A DNA stretch of 48,184 nt from Neelides folsomi. Its lineage: Eukaryota > Arthropoda > Collembola > Neelipleona > Neelidae. This document shows positions 39,306-48,184 of this stretch, piece by piece. The notes beneath the pieces were generated by a model, which saw only the letters and a list, made by a program, of their open reading frames with translations, ran no database searches and was not told the DNA's origin. A program made the translations under genes and the position numbers. The stretch is taken from positions 1 through 48,184 of the forward strand of contig JAQGBZ010000433.1 of the NCBI GenBank assembly GCA_034687125.1. Direction: 5' to 3'. Positions within the stretch are counted from its first letter, which is position 1, and each line of letters opens with the position of its first letter.

Positions 39306-40640
39306 ATGAAGGTGAAAAAGAAGGCAGAGATTTTGGACATCAAAAGTCCAGAAGAAACAAAGGACGAAGCAGAAATAATTGAATTAGAAATTAAACCAAC
39401 ATTAATTGAAAGTTCAACACTCCCATTAGAATTAAATGGACAGAATGAAAAATTAAATGGAAAGACTGAAACTGGAGAAGAATTAAAGAAAGATTCGCTT
39501 CAACAATATCTTGCCAAGACTTATAGGAGAAATTGCAGAATCACTGAAAAATTCGCACTCAATTTTATTTCACAAGAAATTCAACATCCGGTCATCTCCT
39601 GTTTTAGAGAACTTTCAAAATCCGATGTCAATTTTATCATTGTAAGTCAATAAATTAATTTTGTTAATTTTTATTAATTAAACAAATCTTAATTATATTT
39701 TAACAGATTTTATGTTGCCTTCTAACTTCTAAATCATATGGTCCAAATCACTTTTATATTAACTTAATATAACAATGGATTAATTATTAATGAAATATTA
39801 TCGACGATTAATTTTAATATTTGTTTTGTTTTTTCAGTCAAAGTATAAAAAATTGAATACTGAAATGGAACAAGTGATTTCTCTTCTCGGCCTCCTCGAT
39901 TACATCGCCGTGTCTATCAACAATCCGCTCTATCAAGATAATTTTTCATTGAATTTTAAACGAACGTTCCCAGCATGTGTGGACAAGTTGATGATCATCC
40001 TCAAAGTTTTTATAGTTAATTTCGCATCTTCAGGTAATTCTTAATTTCAAAACACAAATCGAATTTACCACCTTAATTATAAAATAACTTACTTAACTTA
40101 ATTGTAATATTAATATTAATTGTCTTTTTGTTATGATTTATAATTACAGAAAAAGAATCCACTAGAAGACAACATGAGATGATTGTCGCCTATTTGAAAA
40201 ACCTCGTCTCTCATTTCAACCGTGACGAATATGGGAAATCATATCTATCGATGCTTGAGATAATCGACAATGAAGTTACTCGAGCACGAGAAAACCAAGA
40301 GAAATTGAAAAGTAATCATTCCTTCCTCTTCGGATATGAAAACCAAGATGGAACGAGGAAAGAAAACAAGAAAATGAGAAAGAAACGCGAAAAGACAAAA
40401 CTTGACATTCCGCAATTAACAGAAGAAATGAATTCAAAAATTTCTGTTCTTCCCCTTCGCGAAAATGAGAATTTGAGTCTGATAGCAAGAAAGAGAAGTT
40501 TAGAAAAGGAAAAAGAAATCAAAGAAGTCGTGCCGCTAAAAATCCCCAAAATTGAGGAAGAAGTTGACAAAAAACCTAAAAATGCTTTTGCCATTTTAAT
40601 GAATCGGAGTCGAGAAATGTGGAAGAAAAAAGATAAGTGA
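39306..40640 (+). CDS. lysine-rich, probably nuclear protein of unknown family
   Basis: Three exons (39306-39641, 39838-40033, 40150-40640) with GT-AG borders give 340 residues. Residues 1-65 are charged and probably disordered. Residues about 66-215 are predicted helical with conserved-looking hydrophobic spacing (ISLLGLLDYIAVSINNPLYQ, LMIILKVFIVNF). Residues about 235-340 are very lysine-rich, with KKMRKKREKTK as a candidate nuclear or nucleolar signal. The last 22 residues include KPKNAFAILMNRSREMWKKK, a short motif that recalls the start of an HMG box (PMNAFMVWSR) but is too short to be one. I do not recognise the family. The start is ATG 39306; an in-frame TTG lies two codons upstream. 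Confidence 0.75.
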
Positions 40641-41871
40641 TATATTTACATTTAATTGTATTTATATTTAAGTATATTTATTTGTGAAATCATTGTCATT
40701 TTATTTTAATACTCGTGAATTTATCTTCCTTTGTATTGGATCATAAATTTTGTCGTAAATTCTTAACATATTTAGCTAACGATTAGTATACAAATACAGT
40801 TAATTAACTTTAATATCAATTATAAATCTATATAATATAATTTAGGTAGGTAAATTATTATTAAATCACCATTTTATCATTAACTTTAAACATTGACATT
40901 AACTTGATTCTAATATTATTTAAATAACTATAAACTTATTAACCATATTTAAGCTATTCATTTATCCAATATTTATATGTTATATATATATAATAAATAC
41001 CTCACATTTAATTTTTCTTAATTATCTTTCTTTAATCTTGAATGACGTCTTTATTTTCAATCCGTCATTGATAAAAAATTGAGTCAACGTTAAAAAAATT
41101 TCATTTCATAAACATAATTATTCATTTGGGTTTTTTATTTGTCAACGTATTAATTAAATCTAATATAATATTTATATTGAGTTGATACATTATATAACAA
41201 TAAATGGGGTTATGTCTGATATTGGTATTATATTTATATATACAAATCTGTATATAATATTGATATATCATATATCACACATGATTAATGTAATGTAATG
41301 ATTAATGATTAATAGGTATATGTAATAGGTGATCACGTTGGGATGAATTGTTGAGGTCTTTTGGTGCATTGTGAGACTTCCCTCACTTGTTGCATAATAC
41401 GAGTCGAGTGAGCGGAGATAAAGAATAAGATTGAGGACGGAACTTCCTGACGTGATTCAAATAAGTGATAAGGCGATAATTAAGTTTAGTTTTAGTAAAT
41501 GACAAACTATCCGTTCTTCTCCATCGTACAGTTCAAATTTAATGGATTTCCTATCTACGTCGTAGTTCATCTTAATTAGAAACAGTTACGTACAAATTGC
41601 TGAGATTCTTTGTTTAATGACAAAAACTTTTTTCCTCTGGCTGCTCAATTCTTATAAATTTTATTGATAAGATTTCCAATTTTGAAATATATCGATTGGT
41701 TCCATTTTTACAACTGGTTTTATTTAATGAATTATTTTATTAACAATTCAAAGTGTAATTCCTAAATTCCCATTCGTGATAATTTGCCATAATATCCAAT
41801 CAGTAGAGTAAGTATTTCTATAAGTTGGGTTAGGATTTAATTCTTAATTGAAGAATAGTTTAAATTTTGAA
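40641..41871. other. intergenic, AT-rich
   Basis: Downstream flank of the lysine-rich gene and upstream region of the RING gene. TATATATATATAA occurs near 40981, and bases 41330-41470 are less AT-rich. No gene or RNA could be supported. Confidence 0.45.
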
Positions 41872-42297
41872 ATGGATTTAAAAATGAATGAAAGCCAATC
41901 TTCTGAATTCACATGTGCATTTTGCCTTGAGTTCCAATCAGGTAAAAAAAGAAATTTCAATTTATTAAAATATAAAGTTTAAATATAAAAGCTTCATCTT
42001 CATAATGCATCTCATTAATTGTTTAATTATTAAATATTAGATAATGCTGATAATGATTATTTTGTGAGCACTGAATGTGGACACATCTTTCACTTCATTT
42101 GTATCTCGGCATCGTTCGACAGTGGACACAAAGAGTAAATTACAATTAAGAAATAAATGACTTTATATCGAACTCACAAGGTTTTATTCAACAGGTGTCC
42201 GCTGTGCAGAGAAAGCTTGGACCTTGATAATCTTCGAAGACTCTTTGGCATTCAACCCAAGCAATCTGAATCGATCGAAGTTTTTAAAATTAAATAG
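41872..42297 (+). CDS. small RING-finger protein
   Basis: Three exons (41872-41941, 42041-42134, 42195-42297) with GT-AG borders give 88 residues ending at TAG 42295-42297. Almost the whole protein is one zinc-binding RING: C15 and C18 (CAFC), then C36, H38, H41 and C44 (CGHIFHFIC), then CPLC near residue 57. The spacing fits a C3H2C3 RING. RING domains recruit ubiquitin-charged E2 enzymes, so a small E3 or E3 adaptor is likely. There is no membrane segment. The C-terminal 27 residues are charged and have no recognisable domain. The Rab-like gene starts 63 bases after the stop on the same strand. Confidence 0.8.
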
Positions 42298-42360
42298 TAA
42301 TTGCTTTACTACTACTTAATAATAATAATAATTAATAATTATTTCTACAAATTACACAGA
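42298..42360 (+). promoter_or_regulatory. 63-base spacer with a splice-acceptor-like end before the Rab-like ATG
   Basis: The spacer is a T- and A-rich tract ending TTTCTACAAATTACACAG|A, directly before the Rab-like gene's ATG at 42361. It contains no AATAAA. It looks like the end of an intron or a trans-splice acceptor rather than a normal promoter. Confidence 0.45.
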
Positions 42361-43581
42361 ATGATTGAACAATTTTATTTGCATGAGGGGAAATTGTAAG
42401 TTTTGGGATAATAACTTTTGTTTGAATTTTAGCGATTACAAGTTTAAGATTATCATTGTTGGAGACTCTGGAGTTGGAAAATCGAGTTTATTAAAGCGAT
42501 ACACAGTATGTAGTTATGTAGAAGAGAAACTAGCTATAAACTATAATTAATAAAATTCATTAATTTAAATATTATTTTATTTTTAGGATGACGTTTACCA
42601 TTCCAATATTTTTACAACCGTTGGATGTGATTGGGTAAACGAAATACCTACTAAATATTTACAGAATTTTACATTTAAACAATCTTTAACTTTAATAATG
42701 ATGATAATAATTTCATTTCAGCGAAGTAAAACTGTTGAAATTGGAGGAAAAGTTTGCAGCTTGAGCATTGTAACAAAACTTTATATTAAATATTTAATAC
42801 ATACATTTACTAAACTTATTGTTAGGTAACTATTTGAAATTGGGGATTATTTTTCTATAGTGGGACACTGTTGGTCAAGAACGCCATCGTTCACTTGTCA
42901 CAAATTATGTGAGAGGAGCTCATGGAGTTTTACTTGTGTACGATATATGTGATAGAAATTCATTTGAATCGCTTCCACATTGGCTCAAATTCGTCGAAGA
43001 TTATTCTTTTCCCGATTCGGTCAAGATCCTCGTTGGGAATAAAGCGGATATGGAAGGAGACTCCAGAAAAGTCAAAAAGGATGAAGGAAAGGTAAAGGAC
43101 TTTATTTCAATTACCTAATTATTTAATTTCATATTTTCCATTATCTATTTAATTTTTACAATTTCAATTACCCAACTATTTAATTTCAACAATTTTAACT
43201 CCCAAACTATTTAATTTAAATGTAGATATTTTTAATAAGATTATTAAAATTAATTCTAATTTTCAGAGTTTTGGCAGTAAATCGAATCTTCCATTTTTTG
43301 AGACGTCAGCTAAAGAAGCTTTCAATGTCGAAGCGGCGTTTCGAACTCTCACAGCTCAAATCCTCGAGAGCGAAAGTCTTTTGGAGGAAGTTGAATCTCG
43401 TCGGCGAGCTCCGCCCATCAAATTGAGATCATTGAGCAGCAGCGAAAGTATTAAAACTCCCTTCAGACGCGTCTGCTCCTCTTCATGGCATTGGACAAAA
43501 GCTGGTTATTCGGGCACTGTGAGTAAAATTCGATCAGGATGGAGATATTTAACTACAAAAACTGACCAAACTGGATACTGA
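42361..43581 (+). CDS. divergent Rab-like small GTPase without C-terminal prenylation cysteines
   Basis: Six exons (42361-42395, 42433-42505, 42587-42634, 42722-42769, 42861-43091, 43267-43581) with GT-AG borders give 249 residues. G motifs are present: GDSGVGKSS (22-30), the switch I threonine region TTVGCDW (46-52), WDTVGQE (69-75, with V instead of the usual A), GNKADM (127-132) and ETSAK (157-161). The Rab family pattern (KIIIVGDSGVGKSSLLKRY, LLVYDI) is clear, but I cannot place the subfamily. The segment between NKAD and ETSAK is short. The 88-residue tail is basic and serine-rich and ends TKTDQTGY, without the CC, CXC or CAAX box used for membrane anchoring. Either another 3' exon exists or the protein is not prenylated. 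Rabs direct vesicle traffic; the role here is unknown. Confidence 0.82.
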
Positions 43582-44477
43582 GCATTTAAATTTAACTACA
43601 ATTTATTTAAAATAATTTAAACATATTTAACTGCATATACTATACATTATGGACCAATTGCGAAAATCATTTAACGTTTATTTTTACTATTTACAATTTT
43701 CATTACGCAAGTTTAATATTTACTCTCAGACTGCTACGCAATGAAATTAAATATACTGTATATTTATACATTAAATATACCATATTGTATATAATAAGTA
43801 TAATATATTTATGATATACTGATATGGACAGTTTAAGTAAAATACGATGTATCATATCGTAAAATGTATCATATCATAATTTACGAGACATTCCTACTAG
43901 TTATAAGTCTATTAAGGTTTAAAATTACGATTAACTTTTGGTCAGTCAAGGGACAACTTTTTACTATTTATGCCCATAATACATAATTAGGGTTTAAAAT
44001 CAAATATTGTTAATTGTTAGGAATTGAATTAACTTTCTTTAGTCACTTGAGATTACATTTATATATACAGGTAGTTAGATTTGATGTATCTCAGGATGGC
44101 ATTAAGAAAGAAAATGGAAAAATAGATTTATTTTTATCTCGTTCTGTATAGGTACATAAATCCAATATAGCCAAATATTTAAGTGATTTTACCTTTTTCG
44201 TATATTGTATGAAAATGATTTCGACTCGCATCTTATACTTAATTAATTCAAATGGTCCAAGCCATAAATAATTGTAAATATTAAATATAAGAAATATGAT
44301 AATACTCCATTTTAGCTAATAAATATCAAATATGATTTAACTATTTATTTATTCAATCGTGCAACATTATCATAATAAATATACAAGTATTATACATTAA
44401 ATATATTTTACTAACATTAAGTTAGTACAGATATATTCATAATATGCAAGTATTTACATTCTTTTAGCGTTTAACTG
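43582..44477. other. intergenic between the Rab-like and gustatory receptor genes
   Basis: Convergent 3' flanks, AT-rich. Bases 43835-43890 contain short direct repeats of ATGTATCATATC and TCGTAAAATG. No gene was seen. Confidence 0.45.
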
Positions 44478-46155
44478 CTAGTTTAATTTAATTAATGTTA
44501 AGTTTGAATTATTAGATGAAATATTTGTAGAGTTCACATTAGAACTGTTTTCATTGCTTTCTCTTTCAAGACTTAATTTGAATTGCATAAGAACGAGCAG
44601 ATACGTTGTGATATTCGTTGCTGCCTGTAAACACAAATTAATGAAAAATTTAAAGAGCATTTAATCAAAAATAAAGTATTCTAATTGAACTAAAATAAAT
44701 TTTAGTAATAAAATCTTAAAATCTTTGAAATTTTACCGAAGCTAAGAAAGTTCCAGACACAGAAATGATATTAAACGCTTTAAACTGTGCCGGGAATGAT
44801 GAAATTTTCTGTAGAAATGCAGAAATCATCATTTGACTTTTATCATCAAATTCGTGAATTAAAGTGGAATTTAAAATTCTTGCTGCAGACTGGCCCTATA
44901 AATAAATATAGGAATTTGTTAATTAATCTCATTAAGTTCATTAAAATGCTCAGTCAATAAAAAGCCTTAATTTCTTTAAATACCGAGTTAATGATCAGTT
45001 GACCCGAAATGATTATAATGACAATAAAGAAAGCAGCAGAGTAAAGATGTAAACCCCAAAATGCCACAAGTTCATTTGACTTTTCCGAGGAAATTCCTTC
45101 GCTTTGGATTATAAACGCATAAGCACTGATTGTCACCGTGAAGCAGCCAATGCTTAAAATTACTAAAATCTAAATTAAAATTAATCAAATGTTAATTACA
45201 CAGTAATTCCAAAACCATCAGAATATTAAAATTCCAAAATCAACAAATAAATAAAATCCCAAAATCATCATAAAATTCCAAAACCATTAAATTAATTAAA
45301 TTCTAAAATCATTAAATTAATTAAATTTAATTATTGGAAAATCACCTGAATCCCGAAGAAATTTTCAAAATATTTCACAGCTTCACAGAGCTCTTCATGT
45401 AAAACTCTCAACGAATCGATTTTGACATGAAGTTTAAGTCCCGGCTTTTCCAAAACGCTTTTCAGCATTTTCGAAATTTTTATAAAATGTGCCCGGATGA
45501 GCAAAGCTGTAAACAAAAACAAAATGGAGACCAAATAAGGAACGACGACAATAAACGACGAAACAAAAGTTCCAAAAAACAAAGTGACACAATTTTCATA
45601 AAATCCCGAAACTTCCGAAGCTTTGTGCGAAATCCAAATGTGGAAACAATAAAAGAAAATTGTTTCCCCTACAATGACAATCGAAGCGACCATTCCGATC
45701 AATTTCACTTTGTTCACTTCCTCAACTTCTTCACACATCGAATGATGGACCGATGTAAGAACGGAAATTCCTTTAGAATAAGATTTTTTGAAAATTCTTG
45801 CCGAAACGAGAACCGTCGTCGTTTCCAAAACCATGGCCATCCATTGGAGCGTAAAAACATAGAGATCAGTGCCGGAGAAAAGACGAGACATTCGGACGCG
45901 AATTTCGGATGCTGCAAATGGCAGAGTTAAAAGGAAGGCCAAAACGAGAAGGCCGTTGATGATGGATGGAATTGAAATGCGTCGATGGGACAAACGACAA
46001 TTGTCGCGACCTTCGTGGGAAACGACGAGTGGAAGATTCCCAACAAGTTGAGAAAGTCGGATGATTCCTTTGATGGAATCGCACAAACAAATGCTCTCAG
46101 CAATTTGCCCTTTTTCTAATGCTTCCATTTCGCCCATTTTTCGGAGTTTTAGCAT
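44478..46155 (-). CDS. gustatory receptor (arthropod 7-TM chemoreceptor)
   Basis: Four exons (46155-45346, 45169-44984, 44895-44737, 44624-44478) with GT-AG borders give 433 residues, normal for the family. Seven hydrophobic segments can be seen, for example INGLLVLAFLLTLPFAA, LIGMVASIVIVGETIFFYCF, FIVVVPYLVSILFLFTALLI, LSIGCFTVTISAYAFII and AAFFIVIIIISGQLII. The last exon begins AATNITTYLLVLMQF, the TYxxxxxQF signature of insect and arthropod gustatory receptors. Small 3' exons with phase-0 introns are also typical of the family. After the signature comes an asparagine- and serine-rich tail. Family members are ligand-gated cation channels with an intracellular N-terminus; no ligand can be inferred. 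The reading frame is intact. Confidence 0.9.
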
Positions 46156-47842
46156 AAAAGTTCCTTATTTTATGAAATGAACTTTGCCTTAATTAAGTTA
46201 ACTAAGTTAACCAACAACATTGTTAATTTAGGTAAGTTAACTATACAGATATTTTAGGTTGGGTTAGCTTAGGTTATTTTATCACAAATTAATGTAAAAT
46301 TGCAAAACTACTTTCAATTTGGTTTCTTCTGAAAAGGAAAGAGGAGAAATGGGAAATGAGGATAAGAAGAATTGCGAGTCAATTTGCCTGAAAGTAATTT
46401 CTTTTATGGTACATTGATCGATTATTTGATGAAATCCTGTAAAGTTAATATCCAAGTTTTGTAGACAATAAAGATAAAGACAATATAAGTTATATTATAT
46501 AACTTGTCTGTGTACATAAAGGTATTTATGTAGGTGTATGGATACAAATATTACGTTTGTTCGAGACCTAGCTATTATATTCTTACAGTTGAGGTCCCAA
46601 TCCTAACGCAAATTAAATTTAAGTATCAATGTTCATTTATTGATTTTTCATTAAACAAGCATTTGCGATAATTTTGCACCAAGTGCTAAATGTACAACAC
46701 ATGTCACGATCAAGTCGCTAATTGTTTTGTTATTCAATCAATATCAATACATACATAGAGTATGCATGTACTCGTATTACATATTTACATAATAATATAT
46801 ACAGATATTTATGCATGGAGATTGTAGTCTGATTATTTTATAAACATCCAAGATATTATACAGATATGGCTTAAAGCTACATACCATACTTATTGTTAAT
46901 TACATAATTACACTTGTACTTGTAAAGGTAATGAGGTGATCTAAATAGAGAAAAGCCTAATATACCATAAATATAAATACATTTAAACATATAAAAATAA
47001 AAAGAGGGTTCGATTTGGGTGTATTTATAGATGATAGATATGTTTGAGATTGATTTAAAAAGAAGTTGACCCTTTGTAAATGAATGACTTCAAATCCATT
47101 GATCGAAATTGATCCATTTTTGATGCGTTGGGAAAAAAATTGGGATGAGGTTACGCTCGTGTGTGTTTTATCTTTTATCATCACTCCATTTTAAACACAA
47201 ACTCCCATTAATCATTAAGACTCCATTGAAAACAACCAACAAAAACGAAACCTAAGCATCGCTATTTATGTTTATGTTTAATACTTATTGTATGAGTACA
47301 TTTAAATGATAAGTAATGTAGTTCAAATTGCATTCCCAATTTATCACAATATTCACATTTTTAACTAACCCTAAATAACTTTAGTTAAACTTTAGGTATT
47401 AAGTTAACTAGCTTTAAGTACAGTATTAAGTACAGTTCTGTATTTATTTCTAATCGTAAGTATTTATTAAGAATTTATCTTAAAATTTTAAGAATTTTAA
47501 ATTATTATTATGCTTTAAACATTATTATTTATGTAATACGCATTAAAGAATTTTTTTTAACTAAATACCAATTGGTACGTCCAATTGCTTAACTTCCATC
47601 GTAGTTTGAATAATTAAGAGTTCAACATTCTGCGCTTCAACTAAACATTTTTCTTATATATGTATTGAAACTTATCATTATTATTATTATAAGCACTTGA
47701 TACATAATATTGATATTTATATACATATAGATATGTTATTTTATTATATGAATGGATAAATTGATAATAAAAGGATTTGTATAAATTATATCCTGTTGTT
47801 ATCTCTTGATTATAATATGCTTTTAATCTTCTTTCATTCAAG
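46156..47842. other. intergenic upstream of the gustatory receptor
   Basis: It should contain the receptor's promoter. TTAGG-like words cluster near 46254-46277. A minus-strand frame at 46957-47184 has no recognisable motif. The rest is AT-rich and shows nothing I can support. Confidence 0.4.
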
Positions 47843-47972
47843 ATGAACAATTTAGGCCATGTGGATTCTTCCACAATCCCTCCTTCGGCCAAAACCAATG
47901 AAAATGGTTCAAATATTTTCCAGTCGCTTCCTCTCGTCCTCGGTCTCTTTAACCTTTTACTACGGTTGTATT
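47843..47972 (+). CDS. possible first coding exon of a gene running off the right edge
   Basis: The stretch starts at ATG 47843 right after CTTTCATTCAAG, is much less AT-rich than its surroundings, and encodes MNNLGHVDSSTIPPSAKTNE followed by NIFQSLPLVLGLFNLLLR. A candidate donor (CG|GTTGTA) is at about 47964. The hydrophobic end recalls the N-terminus of some chemoreceptors, but this is a weak match. The complementary strand is also open here, so the strand is uncertain. Confidence 0.25.
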
Positions 47973-48041
47973 TTACTTGTATACATACACACCTATTTGT
48001 ATACATATTAAATGCATACCATACATTTATGTACCGTTATT

Positions 48042-48138
48042 GTTCGATTAAGAGCCTGGGCTCTTATTAAAAAATTAGGTTTCATGGGGGGGGGGCTCTT
48101 ATTCGAACAGGGCTCTTATTCGAGCAGAGGCTCTTATT
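48042..48138. repeat. GGCTCTTATT repeat family, direct and inverted copies
   Basis: GGCTCTTATT occurs at 48059, 48094, 48111 and 48129. An inverted copy, GTTCGATTAAGAGCC (48042-48056), matches the reverse complement of 48094-48108 with one mismatch. A run of ten G lies at 48086-48095. The array may continue past the window edge. Confidence 0.8.
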
Positions 48139-48184
48139 AAATAATTTAGAAAATATTGTTCATTTATATAAATTTATTTCGTCA

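Noticed and set aside
39306..40640. HMG-box protein
   Set aside because: Only the NAF-x4-SR stretch resembles an HMG box; the remaining 60 residues of the fold are missing because the protein ends.
42195..42433. A single fused RING-Rab protein
   Set aside because: The RING frame ends at TAG 42295-42297, and the one donor-like GT before it (GAA|GTTTTT) would join to the next exon in a frame that stops at once.
46550..46575. Possible tRNA B box (TGTTCGAGACC)
   Set aside because: No matching A box or cloverleaf stems nearby.
46957..47184. Minus-strand open frame of 75 codons
   Set aside because: Unremarkable composition, no family motif and no supporting splice signals; may be part of a UTR.

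Overview
The window looks like nuclear DNA of an arthropod. It is very AT-rich, and its protein-coding genes are split by many short GT-AG introns, mostly 40 to 600 bases. It carries members of two arthropod chemoreceptor families, a gustatory receptor and a decayed ionotropic receptor. One intron holds TTAGG-type repeats, the telomere unit of many arthropods. A springtail or another non-model arthropod would fit, but I cannot name the species. No rRNA, tRNA, CRISPR array or bacterial-style operon was seen.

Layout from left to right. Bases 1-823 hold the end of a coiled-coil and acidic-protein gene or pseudogene. It has an in-frame stop in a 39-base repeat and a perfect hairpin across its terminal stop codon. 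Bases 1380-2475 hold a minisatellite block and a probable LINE remnant. GUF1 (mitochondrial translation GTPase, minus strand) fills 2775-6439 in 11 exons that sum to 669 codons plus stop. An ionotropic-receptor pseudogene lies at 7020-9012 (minus). A nested-palindrome repeat sits at 9701-9835. A coiled-coil/C2H2 zinc-finger gene is at 10302-12112 (minus). UBR5, a giant HECT ubiquitin ligase, fills 13428-25792 (minus) in 23 exons, 2900 codons plus stop.

The right half is gene dense. A gene with a GATAD1-like C-terminal domain (26754-28441, plus) is divergent from UBR5 and convergent with MRPS17 (28767-29406, minus). MRPS17 is head to head with the Mediator subunit gene MED24 (29719-34571, plus). 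GBA2, non-lysosomal glucosylceramidase (35182-38683, minus), is head to head with an unrecognised lysine-rich gene (39306-40640, plus). A small RING-finger gene (41872-42297) and an unusual Rab-like GTPase gene (42361-43581) follow on the plus strand only 63 bases apart. A complete gustatory receptor gene is at 44478-46155 (minus). The right end has an inverted/direct repeat family and a possible first exon of another gene.

Most genes are housekeeping: mitochondrial translation (GUF1, MRPS17), transcription (MED24, the GATAD1-like protein, the zinc-finger protein), protein turnover (UBR5, the RING protein) and glycolipid breakdown (GBA2). They do not form one pathway. The observations most worth checking are the tight RING/Rab pair, the Rab-like protein without prenylation cysteines, the hexapeptide array with SUMO-type motifs in the GATAD1-like protein, the multiply broken ionotropic receptor, and several unrelated palindromic repeat families. 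Exon models were built by hand from splice signals, reading-frame continuity and recalled family sequences. UTRs and transcription starts were not determined.
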